Below the pieces are notes generated by a model that was not told the origin of the DNA, searched no databases, and saw only the letters and a program-made list of their open reading frames with translations. DNA of 64,000 nucleotides. Source: a virus. The DNA lies in the IMG/VR virus record IMGVR_UViG_3300034104_003795, positions 152,370 through 216,369 of that record; one strand, 5' to 3'. A program made the position numbers and the translations under genes. Below, piece by piece: positions 33,467 through 43,814 of the stretch (position 1 is its first letter; the number at the start of each line of letters is the position of its first letter).

Positions 33467-36400
33467 TTAGTTTTTATTTAAAATTTTATAAACTATTGTT
33501 TTCAGTTCTTCAATTTGTTTATTTTGATTTTCTATAATTTCTTGTTGTTCTTTAACCGATTGTATAAGTACAGGAACAATCTTTTCTAATTGAACTGTCT
33601 TATAGTGTTCTCCACTTATAGATTTACCATCTCCTAACGCATCAAATGGTGCCGGTTTAATTGCTTGTGGTATTACCTTTTCAACTTCTTGCGCAATTAC
33701 TCCAATATCATGTCTATCAATTGGATTAAACCCTAACGAATCAACCATCTCTTTCCAATCAAAATAAACACCTCTTAATTGCTTCAACATTCCCAATGCA
33801 TCACTAATTGTAGTAATATTTTCTTTCAATCTTTCATCCGATGAATATGCAACAACGTTACCAGCTGCATACATGTCACCGCTAGCGTTTAACTGCCATC
33901 TGTTATTTGACATTGACCAGCCACCAATACGAATCCAGTTATCACCATCCAATCCCATATTAGTTGCAAATACACCGGTCTTATGCCAAGATAAGAATGC
34001 AGAGTTATTACCTTCCGAATATGCCTGTAAGTTGGCAGTATCGTTCATATAATAACCTCTATTTACATTAAATTGGAATTGGTTATTTGACTGAGAGAAT
34101 CCACCATTAGTATTTGTGTATCTAAATCTACCATCACCTGCACTAGAACCAAAGTAGTATCCAGTATCATCTAAATCATAGTAAATTCTTGCTTGTATAT
34201 CGGAATTTACTAAAACAGTATTACCGGTGTGCCAGTTAAGGTACATTGGATATCCTGGTCTAGCATCAATATGTAAGTTACCGTTTGATGTGAACATTTG
34301 TGCCCAATCACCTATATGGTTGTTAGCACCAACTCTTAAATAAGCTCCCCACCACCAGTTAGGTCCGTGAAGTGTACCACCTCTGATTCTTAAACCTTGG
34401 TTATCGGTATTGTGTTGGTCTAAATAGTATCCAGTATCTTGGTTATCATAGAAAATTGGTGCTCTCAATGAACCACCTGCTTCCAAATATTGGTCTACAT
34501 ATACACCCCATCCGGTTGTTACCATTCTTCTGGAACCTGCATAGTACATATTCAATTCAGCACCACTCATATACCAAATCCAACCTCTAGCACTATCATG
34601 TAAACCGATATTATCACCCAGTGTACTCATTAGAGTATATCTACTACCCACACCATATCCATACCAACCATTTCTGCCACCACCATAAGTTGCAATATGT
34701 CCATAAGGGTTACCCTCACACTCCGGTGACCAAATACCTCTACCATACGATTCCCAATATACACCGGTACATCCTTGTGGTCTGAACCAGTTATTTGCTA
34801 ATACATAGTGAAGTTGAGATGTACCATTAGGGTCTAATCTATATCCAGAATCATTTCTATCATAATAGATATTAGAATAAATTTCACCAAATCCATACCC
34901 ACCATATCCATTCATTTCAATATATCCATAATATCTGGTTGGTCTATTGGTGTAATACTGCATATAAATGTCATATCCACAATATGAATCTATGTGTAAA
35001 TTTCCAGGTAAGTAAATTCTACCACAACCATTTCTAGATATAATTTCAGAATCTACAGTAATTCTACTTAATGCAGAAGTACCATTAGGGTCTGAATAGA
35101 ATCCTGTATTATTACTATCATATACGATTGTAGCGTAGAAATCATTAGAATATTCATTTAGGCCATACATTGCTATTTTTCTCCAACCAGAAGGTGAAGA
35201 CCAAACATTTCTAAACCATAATCCACTAATAGGTCCACCAACCATTTGCCAACCATATCCACAACCATATCCACAAGTGTAGTGAGCCGTTTGAATACCA
35301 GTCCAGTGAGATGTACCCGCTGGTTGGTTACCAGGGTTACCCCAGCTATCAAAGAATCCACTACCCCAGTTCCAAACGGAGTTAAGGTCAGTTGTACCCC
35401 AACCCATTGAACCAACCCAATAGTTACTATCACCAGTGAAATCCCAACGAGGTGAATTATATTTTGCGGTATTACCCATAGAAGCTTTTGTTCTATCGGT
35501 AAATCTATTCATATTGGATGTACCATTACCATCAAAATAGTATCCAGTATCGTGGTCATAGAATATAGAAGCTCTAGCATCTGCATCAAAGTAAACACCA
35601 TGCGATTCAGTTACCATTCTACGGTTTCCAGCCCAATGCATTTGAAGCCTTCCACCTTCCATATACCAAACCCAACCTCTAGCAGTGTCATGCATACCAA
35701 CGTTATCACCACCGGTACTCATTAAGGTATAACGGCTAAATATACCATATCCACCCCATCCGTTTCTACCACCGCCGTTTGTTGCTACGTGTCCATAAGG
35801 ATTACCCTCACACTCTGGTGACCATAATCCACGTCCATACGATTGGAAATAGAATCCGGCACATCCTTGTGCTCTAAACCAGTTATCTGAATAAACCGCA
35901 CTCATTTGCGAAGAACCATTCGGGTCTATATAATATCCAGTGTTGTTTCCATCATACCAATAACCGGCATAAAGGTCACCACCACCAACGTTTCTTCCAT
36001 ATAATACAATTTCATACCAAGGATATGTTGTACCACCCCACTTACCTCTTAACCACCAACGGCTTCCAGCATCGTGTGCTCCTACCATCATCCAACCATA
36101 AGCAGTACCACCACCACCGGTTGCATAGTGTTGTCCGGATACGATACCTTGAGCGTGAACATATCCACCACCTTGCGGGTGGTCAGTGCCACCACCCCAA
36201 ATATCCCAACCACTAAATCCACCTTCCCAAGCACTTGCCCAAGTTCCATAAGATGTTCCCCATCCATTTGTACCAGTCCAGTGGTTTGTATCACTTGTAA
36301 TATCTCTACGATTTCCTCTTTCTCTACCTAAATTAAATGCCGCTCTACGAGTATAATCTGTAACTGCGTATAAATTAGATGTACCATCCATATTAAGATA

Positions 36401-39400
36401 GTATCCTGCATTATTATAATCGTAAATAATTACAGGTCTTATACCACCACTACCCGGTACTTGAATTGTATTACTACCCTCACCCATATACATTGTCATA
36501 GATGAGTTGTTACCATACCAGTGTTGTGCTTCAACTACATATGCTGAGAAGTCCCAACGAGGGTCATTATTTACGTTGTTTACTAATTTAATTCTATTAC
36601 CAACAATATAGTTTGTACGAGATGTCGATGCAAAGTCACCATAATAACCACCATCGTTTGAATCATAGTAAATAGGTGCATACATTGCTCCACCAACGGA
36701 TACAGTACCACCTATAAATGCACCACCGGCAAATCCGAAACGAGAGTAAGTTGCACCATTATCTCTTAATGCTAAATGATGGCCATATCCACTTCCATAA
36801 TCATACGCCAAACCATACATATTTCCTAATGGCCAGCTTTCGCCAATTGTCCAAATTACTTTATCAGCGGTACCAGTAGAATTGTAATCACCCATCATAC
36901 CACCTCTATTACGGCTTACTAAATAGTTGCTATACCACATTCTACCATTTTGCTCCGTTTGATTGAAGTTATTAGTAGATGCAGGGTCTGCATAATATCC
37001 ACTATTATTTTGGTCATAATATATCGTACCATAAACGGCTCCCAATGATTGAATATAATCATATCCTATAATCCAACCATCAACTCTAAGGTTTAAGTTA
37101 CCACTATCCGAACTCATACGGAATTCTCCAGCTACACCTATCAAATCGATACCAGAAACAGAATCCCAATGTGTATTCGTTCTGAATCTCATTGTACCAC
37201 CATTGTAGTAAGGCATTCTTATCTCCGAACTGAAATCTCCAAAGTATGTAGAGTTTGTATCATAGAATATTGGAGCTTGAACGTAATCAACACCATAAAT
37301 GTATCTACTTCTTAATATTTGAAGGTCTCCTGAAATCCAAGAATAAGAATCCGATTCAATATTTGCACTATATCCTTCCGCAACATCCATCACCCCATCG
37401 TAATATGCACCATTTTGTATTTTACGAAGAACAACTTGTCCATAAGACCATGATGATGAACCATTACCAATTACAATACAATATCTACCATCTTTAAAAC
37501 CAACCCTTACAGGCTTATCAGTATAACCAACTACGTTTGCGTTATAGTTATACCAAGCACCATTCCAGTTATGTCCACCAACAATTACAGTTGCTGCAGC
37601 ATTTCCATTATATTCATAAATGTCAATAACTGCGTGAATCATACCATAGTTACCACTTCCACCAGGGAATTTAATAATTACAGCACCAGTTGCACCACCA
37701 CCTGCACCCCATACCGCATATGGTCTACCAACTAAGTTTCTTTGTTTAATACCACCTTGAATTCTTAAAGATGTTGCAGTTGAAGCTGGGTTTAAGAAAT
37801 ATCCAGTATCATCGTAATCATAAAATATACTTGCTCTTACATCACTAAAATTTGTAGCAGAATTACCACCGCCATTTATACCACCATACAACCAGTTATA
37901 TCCGGCTGAATAGATACCATTTGGATGCCAAGATGCATTACCCGTTCCACCAACGTTACCATTACCTCTATAAGAATAAGCGTAAACTTCATTCAGATTA
38001 GATGTAGATGCCGGGTCTAAATAATATGCAGTAGATGTGTAATCATAATAAATTGGAGAACGAACTGAGCCAAAGGAGTATAGGTTAGACGAACTATCCA
38101 TATATCCTTTTTGTGAGTTTCCAATTCTGAACTCAACATAACTTTCAGCACCCAACATTAAGTATGTAGATGAGTAAACACCAGGTGCTCCCCAAGCAGC
38201 TCCCAATCTCACATCACTAACACCATTACCTTCTGCATTTTGAACTCTAAATCCACTATCATTTGTATAAAACTTAACTCTATTAGATGAACCACCTTGT
38301 AGTACAAATCCACCATTTGCAGGATTCATATAATATGTTGAATCATCTAAATCATAATAAATTGGTGCGTACATTGAGTTATACGAAATAGTAGCATCCG
38401 GTTGTAATCTAAAATCTTCACTGTTATTATACGCAAATCTTAAATAATCACTTGCTCCATTATCAACTAATAAATTCCATCTATTACTTTCATCTGATGA
38501 ATAAAGATTTAACCCATCATCCCAACTCGTACCACTTGCCACTAAATTAGTTCTTCTAATTCTTGATGTACTATTTGGGTCAATATAATAGTTTCTATCA
38601 TCATAATCATACATAATACCATGCATCGCATATGTAGATGTAGTTTGATTATAAGTTGTATTGTTACCAATTACACCAGAACCTAATGGAACTCTTGGAA
38701 CTCCACCCGGATCAGCTACACTATATTCAATTGAACCAATATTATCGTTATTAAAGTTCATGTCCGCAGATACAGACATTCTATATCGTACACCATCTAA
38801 TAATAACATATAGAACCAATATCCACCACTTGCTAAATCTCTTGGACCAGCTTGATAGATATAATATCCATAAGGATTTTGGTTAGCGTTGTAAGAACCA
38901 TGTTCAGTATAAAAATACCACATATTCTCTTGTCCACTATGCCATTCTCTTGAATTGATTACAAATTCTGCAGTACAACCACCATACGGGTTTGAACTAT
39001 TATCAGTAATTGCACGAGATATCGAAAGTCTGACAGGAGAACCACCACTATTAAATCTACTAATACTAAATCTTACCCATCTTCTATTACCATTAAATGT
39101 ACCAGGTACATCAATAAATTGTTCGTTTTGGTAAGTTTTATTTACCTGTAATGCGTTATATCTAGAAGTTGATAGCGGGTTTGTGTAATATGATGTATTA
39201 TCTGAATCATAAAATATTGGTGCTCTAAAATCAGATGATGCAAATGCTGTACCACTTTCGTTTACAGAGAATAATTCATTTGTTGATTTAATTGCATTAT
39301 TACCAACTATAAATCTTACACCGGTATCATTATTATTAGAGTCAATACTTACACGAACATCACCGGCACTTGCTAAGTTTAATATATTACCAGATGAATT

Positions 39401-42400
39401 ATTTTGTATAACGGTTACATCATAGGTGTTATCTCTATAAATACCAGCTGCAGTATCCGATAAATAAAATGCCCCACCATTACCGGCTGCATTTGAATAT
39501 ACCGAACTCTTTGCCCAAACAATACCATCGTTTCTAACTTCTAATGCAGCTCCACCAGTACCAACTCCACTTACGGCAAATCCTTCATTAGTACCCCCAC
39601 CTGTCCAAATAATATTTTTAAGTTGTGCTCCTAAATTCGTAGTAGAAGTGGTTGTTCTAAATCTTGCTCCCCAAGTGTTTGGTTCATTATTTACAGATAA
39701 TAATCCGTCATTTGGTATATTAATTGAACCACCAACATTTAATCTATATGAGTTATTTGGTGCAGTACCTATACCAGTGTTACCTGCTATGTAAGCCTGT
39801 TTTGTACCCAAGCTTTGGTCAGTTCCAGAGAATAAATAAAAATCAACTATATTATTTTCATCTTCAATATAAACTGGATAAACACTATCACCGGCATCAT
39901 TTGAATATCCTTCAATATACAACATCACGGAATTACCACTATTCCACGCACTATTGTAAGTTCCACCGCCTAATGAGAAGTTTTTAATATGACTAGCTAC
40001 AGTACTACCAGCAGTACCACCCGTTATACTTCTATGAGTTAAAAGGCCTGTATTTGATATTGTAAATCTATTTGCATTATTTGTTACATCATAAAGAACA
40101 AACGAACCATCTGCATTTATAATAGAATAATCGGAATCATTATTAGTATCCGTTAAATTAATTCGTGGATATGTGTAAGATAAAGTTAAATCACCATTAA
40201 GTGTAAGTCCAGCAAAAGTTGGAGAATCAGTTGTTCTTATATTCTGATTCATTAAATAAACTTCGGTTGCACCTTGTCCAGTATCAATTGTACCAGTAAG
40301 AACTACGTTTCCACTTACCGATAAAGTATTATCAGCTGTCCATCTATCATTTGATTCATCCCAATAGAATGATACAGTTGATGATGAACCTCTTCTAACT
40401 TCAATACCCGCATTTTCAGTTGGTGTACCCGTTGTGAAGTTTGAATTAAGAGTTATAATATTATCCGCTAATAGGATTGTTTCAGTATTAATCGTAGTTG
40501 TTGTACCACTAACTGTCAAATCACCAGTAATAATTGCATTACCAGTAACGGTTAATAAAGTTCCATTAAAAGTTAGATTACTTTCAACAGTTCCGTTTGG
40601 TGCAGTACCATTTAATGTAATTACACCATTATCAGTTGTACCAGTTAATGCCAATAAACCAGAAGAACCCGAAGTACCTTGTGTACCAGAGCTTCCAGAT
40701 GTTCCAGATGACCCACTACTTCCAGATGAACCACTACTTCCACTACTTCCAGATGTGCCACTACTTCCACTACTTCCAGATGTGCCACTACTTCCACTAC
40801 TTCCACTACTTCCAGATACGCCAGATGAACCAGAACTTCCAGATGTTCCACTACTTCCAGATGAACCACCACTGCCTCTTGTTCCAGATGAACCAGAGGT
40901 ACCAGAGCTACCACTTGTACCGGATACTCCAGATGAACCACTACTTCCAGAACTTCCACTTGAACCACTTTGTCCAGATGAACCAGAAGAGCCTGATGTA
41001 CCAGATGAACCTGAAGAACCAGATGTTCCAACTGCGCCATCTTTACCACTACTTCCTGAACTTCCACTTGAACCACTTTGTCCAGAACTACCAGAACTTC
41101 CCGAAGAACCAGATGTACCACTACTTCCAGATGTACCAGCCGTTCCACCACTTGAACTTGTTCCAGATGAACCAGAAGTTCCCGATGAACCAGATGAACC
41201 AGATGTGCCACTGCTTCCAGATGAACCACTACTTCCACTAGCTCCACCCAATCCACTAGAACCAGAACTTCCAGATGTTCCACTACTTCCTGATGAACCA
41301 GAAGAACCAGATGAGCCACTACTTCCTGATGAACCAGATGAACCACTTCCACCACCGGCTCCAGTTAAACCAGATGAACCCCCACTTCCCGATGTTCCAG
41401 ATGAACCCGATGAACCAGATGTACCATCTTTACCAGATGTACCAGATGTACCAGAAGAACCTGATGTACCAGGTGTTCCCGTTCCTCCAGATATACCAGA
41501 ACTTCCCGATGAACCGGCTGAACCTCCACTTCCTGAAGTTCCGGAAGTACCAGAACTACCCGATGAGCCACTTATACCAGATGTACCATCTTTACCAGAT
41601 GTACCAGAAGAACCATCTTTACCGGATACTCCACTACTTCCAGATGAACCGGATGTACCAGAAGAACCCGATGTGCCACTGCTTCCAGATGAACCAGAAC
41701 TTCCCGATGAGCCTCCACTACCAGATGTACCAGAAGAACCAGAAGAACCACCACTTCCCGATGTTCCAGAAGAACCTGATGAACCACTACTTCCGCTACT
41801 TCCACTACTTCCAGATGAGCCAGATGAGCCAGATGTGCCACTACTACCCGAAGTTCCAGAAGAACCAGATGTGCCACTGCTTCCAGATGAACCACTGCTT
41901 CCAGATGAACCTGAAGTTCCCGATGAACCTGCTGAACCAGTTGAACCAGAGCTACCACTTGTACCAGAAGTACCTGAAGTACCTGATGTTGCTGCTGCAA
42001 ATCTTCTACTAATTCTACCAGTAGTTGTGTTTAATACCAACACCTCATTTGTTGTGTTATCGGTTGGTATTGTATCAGGAGTTCCAACAAATATAGAACC
42101 ACTAATTGCTACACTTCCAGTAAATTCATGCTTATCAGAAGTTGCATCACCAAATTTATTTGAACCAGATGAATATATTACAGAAGATGAAATTAATGTT
42201 GTGCTTATTTCAGTTGATGTGATTTTACCACTAACATTAATATTACCAATTATATTAGCATTTCCGGTTACATTTGCATTTCCAGTTAAAGTTAATCCAC
42301 CACTTATATTTGTTGGTACATTTACTACCAATCCGTTATTAGGTGAAATTTGTGCAATTGCAGAACCTGATTTTATTCTATTGATATCGCCAATTGAATC

Positions 42401-42676
42401 GGCTTGTATATTAAATAACCCACTACCATCACCTCTAAATATTGATGCTGATATTGAGCCTGTTATTAATGTATTTGCATTAATTGTAAGTGATTCCGAA
42501 GATGGAGTATCAATTATTAATGTTTCAATTTTAGAAGCAGAAAAAGGTATCCCATTTATGATACTAATTGAATTTGGAGAAGCATTTATAACAGGGCTTC
42601 CACTAACATAAAGTGATATTACGCTAGAACTTACTTGATTTAATCCATTTGGGTCAATACCTATAAAACTACTCAT
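33467..42676 (-). CDS. Giant tail fibre (3069 aa) with collagen-like region and C-terminal peptidase S74 chaperone
   Basis: Residues 1-225 hold fibre repeats such as FRGDGSGLFNIQADSIGDI. Residues about 229-670 are a Gly-X-Y collagen-like region made almost only of Gly, Ser and Thr. Residues about 700-2930 contain some 15 copies of a YD--DTGYY-DP--TS motif between beta-rich, Trp/Tyr/Gly-rich segments, probably the receptor-contacting shaft. The C-terminus (from about 2940) is a peptidase S74 intramolecular chaperone: SSDERLKENITTI with the self-cleaving Ser, DIGVIAQEVEKVIPQAI, then a coiled coil (QEQQEIIENQNKQIEELK). Such chaperones trimerise the fibre and cut themselves off. A 285-nt module is duplicated inside (34515-34800 and 35605-35893). 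Confidence 0.93.
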   Translation of the reverse strand: MSSFIGIDPNGLNQVSSSVISLYVSGSPVINASPNSISIINGIPFSASKIETLIIDTPSSESLTINANTLITGSISASIFRGDGSGLFNIQADSIGDINRIKSGSAIAQISPNNGLVVNVPTNISGGLTLTGNANVTGNANIIGNINVSGKITSTEISTTLISSSVIYSSGSNKFGDATSDKHEFTGSVAISGSIFVGTPDTIPTDNTTNEVLVLNTTTGRISRRFAAATSGTSGTSGTSGSSGSTGSAGSSGTSGSSGSSGSSGSSGTSGSSGTSGSSGTSGSSGSSGSSGSSGSSGSSGSSGTSGSGGSSGSSGTSGSGGSSGSSGSSGSSGTSGSSGTSGSSGSSGVSGKDGSSGTSGKDGTSGISGSSGSSGTSGTSGSGGSAGSSGSSGISGGTGTPGTSGSSGTSGTSGKDGTSGSSGSSGTSGSGGSSGLTGAGGGSGSSGSSGSSGSSGSSGSSGSSGTSGSSGSSGLGGASGSSGSSGSSGTSGSSGSSGTSGSSGTSSSGGTAGTSGSSGTSGSSGSSGSSGQSGSSGSSGSSGKDGAVGTSGSSGSSGTSGSSGSSGQSGSSGSSGSSGSSGVSGTSGSSGTSGSSGTRGSGGSSGSSGTSGSSGSSGVSGSSGSSGSSGTSGSSGSSGTSGSSGSSGSSGSSGSSGTSGSSGTQGTSGSSGLLALTGTTDNGVITLNGTAPNGTVESNLTFNGTLLTVTGNAIITGDLTVSGTTTTINTETILLADNIITLNSNFTTGTPTENAGIEVRRGSSSTVSFYWDESNDRWTADNTLSVSGNVVLTGTIDTGQGATEVYLMNQNIRTTDSPTFAGLTLNGDLTLSYTYPRINLTDTNNDSDYSIINADGSFVLYDVTNNANRFTISNTGLLTHRSITGGTAGSTVASHIKNFSLGGGTYNSAWNSGNSVMLYIEGYSNDAGDSVYPVYIEDENNIVDFYLFSGTDQSLGTKQAYIAGNTGIGTAPNNSYRLNVGGSINIPNDGLLSVNNEPNTWGARFRTTTSTTNLGAQLKNIIWTGGGTNEGFAVSGVGTGGAALEVRNDGIVWAKSSVYSNAAGNGGAFYLSDTAAGIYRDNTYDVTVIQNNSSGNILNLASAGDVRVSIDSNNNDTGVRFIVGNNAIKSTNELFSVNESGTAFASSDFRAPIFYDSDNTSYYTNPLSTSRYNALQVNKTYQNEQFIDVPGTFNGNRRWVRFSISRFNSGGSPVRLSISRAITDNSSNPYGGCTAEFVINSREWHSGQENMWYFYTEHGSYNANQNPYGYYIYQAGPRDLASGGYWFYMLLLDGVRYRMSVSADMNFNNDNIGSIEYSVADPGGVPRVPLGSGVIGNNTTYNQTTSTYAMHGIMYDYDDRNYYIDPNSTSRIRRTNLVASGTSWDDGLNLYSSDESNRWNLLVDNGASDYLRFAYNNSEDFRLQPDATISYNSMYAPIYYDLDDSTYYMNPANGGFVLQGGSSNRVKFYTNDSGFRVQNAEGNGVSDVRLGAAWGAPGVYSSTYLMLGAESYVEFRIGNSQKGYMDSSSNLYSFGSVRSPIYYDYTSTAYYLDPASTSNLNEVYAYSYRGNGNVGGTGNASWHPNGIYSAGYNWLYGGINGGGNSATNFSDVRASIFYDYDDTGYFLNPASTATSLRIQGGIKQRNLVGRPYAVWGAGGGATGAVIIKFPGGSGNYGMIHAVIDIYEYNGNAAATVIVGGHNWNGAWYNYNANVVGYTDKPVRVGFKDGRYCIVIGNGSSSWSYGQVVLRKIQNGAYYDGVMDVAEGYSANIESDSYSWISGDLQILRSRYIYGVDYVQAPIFYDTNSTYFGDFSSEIRMPYYNGGTMRFRTNTHWDSVSGIDLIGVAGEFRMSSDSGNLNLRVDGWIIGYDYIQSLGAVYGTIYYDQNNSGYYADPASTNNFNQTEQNGRMWYSNYLVSRNRGGMMGDYNSTGTADKVIWTIGESWPLGNMYGLAYDYGSGYGHHLALRDNGATYSRFGFAGGAFIGGTVSVGGAMYAPIYYDSNDGGYYGDFASTSRTNYIVGNRIKLVNNVNNDPRWDFSAYVVEAQHWYGNNSSMTMYMGEGSNTIQVPGSGGIRPVIIYDYNNAGYYLNMDGTSNLYAVTDYTRRAAFNLGRERGNRRDITSDTNHWTGTNGWGTSYGTWASAWEGGFSGWDIWGGGTDHPQGGGYVHAQGIVSGQHYATGGGGTAYGWMMVGAHDAGSRWWLRGKWGGTTYPWYEIVLYGRNVGGGDLYAGYWYDGNNTGYYIDPNGSSQMSAVYSDNWFRAQGCAGFYFQSYGRGLWSPECEGNPYGHVATNGGGRNGWGGYGIFSRYTLMSTGGDNVGMHDTARGWVWYMEGGRLQMHWAGNRRMVTESHGVYFDADARASIFYDHDTGYYFDGNGTSNMNRFTDRTKASMGNTAKYNSPRWDFTGDSNYWVGSMGWGTTDLNSVWNWGSGFFDSWGNPGNQPAGTSHWTGIQTAHYTCGYGCGYGWQMVGGPISGLWFRNVWSSPSGWRKIAMYGLNEYSNDFYATIVYDSNNTGFYSDPNGTSALSRITVDSEIISRNGCGRIYLPGNLHIDSYCGYDIYMQYYTNRPTRYYGYIEMNGYGGYGFGEIYSNIYYDRNDSGYRLDPNGTSQLHYVLANNWFRPQGCTGVYWESYGRGIWSPECEGNPYGHIATYGGGRNGWYGYGVGSRYTLMSTLGDNIGLHDSARGWIWYMSGAELNMYYAGSRRMVTTGWGVYVDQYLEAGGSLRAPIFYDNQDTGYYLDQHNTDNQGLRIRGGTLHGPNWWWGAYLRVGANNHIGDWAQMFTSNGNLHIDARPGYPMYLNWHTGNTVLVNSDIQARIYYDLDDTGYYFGSSAGDGRFRYTNTNGGFSQSNNQFQFNVNRGYYMNDTANLQAYSEGNNSAFLSWHKTGVFATNMGLDGDNWIRIGGWSMSNNRWQLNASGDMYAAGNVVAYSSDERLKENITTISDALGMLKQLRGVYFDWKEMVDSLGFNPIDRHDIGVIAQEVEKVIPQAIKPAPFDALGDGKSISGEHYKTVQLEKIVPVLIQSVKEQQEIIENQNKQIEELKTIVYKILNKN
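34515..34800 (-). repeat. Fibre internal duplication, downstream copy
   Basis: Encodes NWFRPQGCTGVYWESYGRG, SPECEGNPYGHIATYGGGRNGW and SRYTLMSTLGDNIGLHDSARG, matching the copy at 35605-35893 at most positions. Confidence 0.8.
35605..35893 (-). repeat. Fibre internal duplication, upstream copy
   Basis: Encodes NWFRAQGCAGFYFQSYGRG, SPECEGNPYGHVATNGGGRNGW and SRYTLMSTGGDNVGMHDTARG. The partner copy is at 34515-34800. Confidence 0.8.
40665..41990 (-). repeat. Collagen-like Gly-Ser/Thr coding repeat of the 3069-aa fibre
   Basis: About 440 codons of imperfect 9-nt units encoding GSS, GTS, GSG and occasional GKD, GQS or GVS triplets. Proline is nearly absent, unlike animal collagen. Strong third-position variation shows that the amino-acid pattern, not the DNA, is under selection. 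Confidence 0.9.
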
Positions 42677-42693
42677 CTACCTAATTTACTTTT

Positions 42694-43026
42694 TTATGAT
42701 AACTCTAACGCCGAAATAATTACATCCGCAGATGACGCTGCCGATGATACTACTGCTAAAGTATCTGTTGATTCCATAACTATTTTTTGTTCGCCACCTA
42801 CAAGAACTACCGATGAACCTTGTGTAATTAGTGCATCTTTTACTAAATATACAGTTTTGGTTGCAGAAGTATCTGTCAATCTTACACTTACTGATATATT
42901 TTGTGCTGCCACATTTGCAACATTTACTCCGATAATAGTAGTAGTGGTTGCTACTGGAACTGAATACACCGTTGTATTGGTTGTTCCAATTGAACCTGTA
43001 ATACTATTTTTAAATACGTTTGCCAT
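42694..43026 (-). CDS. Small beta-rich structural protein
   Basis: A 110-aa protein of Val/Thr/Ser-rich strands (TTNTTVYSVPVATTTTIIGVNVANVAAQNISVSVRLTDTSATKTVYLVKDALI...), consistent with a small beta-sandwich as in phage decoration or fibre-attachment proteins. It has no signal peptide. It lies 17 nt upstream of the 3069-aa fibre gene and is probably co-transcribed with it. Function is not known. Confidence 0.7.
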   Translation of the reverse strand: MANVFKNSITGSIGTTNTTVYSVPVATTTTIIGVNVANVAAQNISVSVRLTDTSATKTVYLVKDALITQGSSVVLVGGEQKIVMESTDTLAVVSSAASSADVIISALELS

Positions 43027-43038
43027 CTATATTTTATT

Positions 43039-43320
43039 TTATCCTAAAGCAATAGCATATGCTAAAGATGTATCTAGTACATTTACTCCATCTACTAAAT
43101 ATCCACCCGCAGTTAGGTTCATAGAACCCGTCATAATTACCGAGCCGCTTATAGATAATCGGTTATTTACAATTAAGTTATCAAATGATGCCTGTTGTAC
43201 ATCAATAGTTCCTTTAAAAGAACCTGTCAATGAACCTGTAAACGAACCGCTTAAATCCGCAAAAGCGAAATTTCTATCTTGTGAAATTGAACCCGAAAAT
43301 ATGGGATTGTGTATTACCAT
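43039..43320 (-). CDS. Small fibre-repeat protein
   Basis: A 93-aa protein built from the same elements as the giant fibres (FSGSISQDRNFAFADLSGSFTGSLTGSFKGTIDVQQASFDNLIVNNRLSISGSVIMTGS). It looks like a stand-alone copy of a fibre N-terminal repeat unit and may be a short fibre or adaptor. It lies 12 nt before the 110-aa gene. Confidence 0.75.
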   Translation of the reverse strand: MVIHNPIFSGSISQDRNFAFADLSGSFTGSLTGSFKGTIDVQQASFDNLIVNNRLSISGSVIMTGSMNLTAGGYLVDGVNVLDTSLAYAIALG

Positions 43321-43345
43321 TTTACCTGCTTACTTTTGTTATAGG

Positions 43346-43354
43346 TATAAATAT
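43346..43354 (-). promoter_or_regulatory. Late-promoter-like motif ATATTTATA
   Basis: ATATTTATA on the coding strand 25 nt before the 93-aa gene, which heads the unit leading to the 3069-aa fibre. Confidence 0.5.
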
Positions 43355-43369
43355 AAACGAATCCGTCTT

Positions 43370-43813
43370 TTAAGGTTTAATTGGCCATTCAATATTAAAC
43401 GGGTCTATTTGGGTTGATATATCTCTTAAATTTTGTCTGTATTCTGTCCAAACTGATTTGATTTCAGTTGGTATGTCCGATAATTGAGTCCAATCACACT
43501 CTAATAATAGTTGATTTCTAATATCTCTAACTTCAGCCCATTTTTCTTCTATTCTCGTATTGATTAATTCCTGGCTTGCATCGGTTGCTACCCAATTTTG
43601 ATAATAAACTCCTTCAATTAATATAGGAGTTTCTTCGGACACTATTTTTGTGTAGTTATTTGGTTTAGGAGTCTGTCTTACTTCGTACATATCCCATGAT
43701 AATAAATCATTTTCAGTAAGTTCCGATGGGAACGTTACATTTTTATTATCCGTTTTTAAATTTTCAATAGAATACGGATATTGAATTTCGCTATTTATAA
43801 TTCTTAAATACAT
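43370..43813 (-). CDS. Tail fibre assembly chaperone-like protein
   Basis: This 147-aa protein ends with the signature of phage tail fibre assembly chaperones: EEKWAEVRDIRNQLLLECDWTQLSDIP ... VWTEYRQNLRDISTQIDPFNIEWPIKP (the R-x-x-L-x-x-x-DW ... YR--LRDI pattern). The N-terminal part is a beta-like fibre-related domain. It helps fold or oligomerise a fibre. It lies one base after the BspA-like gene and precedes the second fibre cluster, so its client could be either giant fibre. Confidence 0.85.
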   Translation of the reverse strand: MYLRIINSEIQYPYSIENLKTDNKNVTFPSELTENDLLSWDMYEVRQTPKPNNYTKIVSEETPILIEGVYYQNWVATDASQELINTRIEEKWAEVRDIRNQLLLECDWTQLSDIPTEIKSVWTEYRQNLRDISTQIDPFNIEWPIKP

Positions 43814-43814
43814 A

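Noticed and set aside
40434-42611. Long plus-strand open frame rich in Pro-Asp-Val-Pro and Pro-Leu-Leu-Pro repeats opposite the 3069-aa fibre
   Set aside because: It is the reverse complement of Gly-Ser/Thr codons, which removes stop codons on the other strand. It lacks a promoter, and codon-position variation fits the minus-strand fibre.
33467-42676. Diversity-generating retroelement targeting the fibre
   Set aside because: No reverse transcriptase gene or template/variable repeat pair with adenine-biased differences is visible; the internal duplicates differ at all base types.
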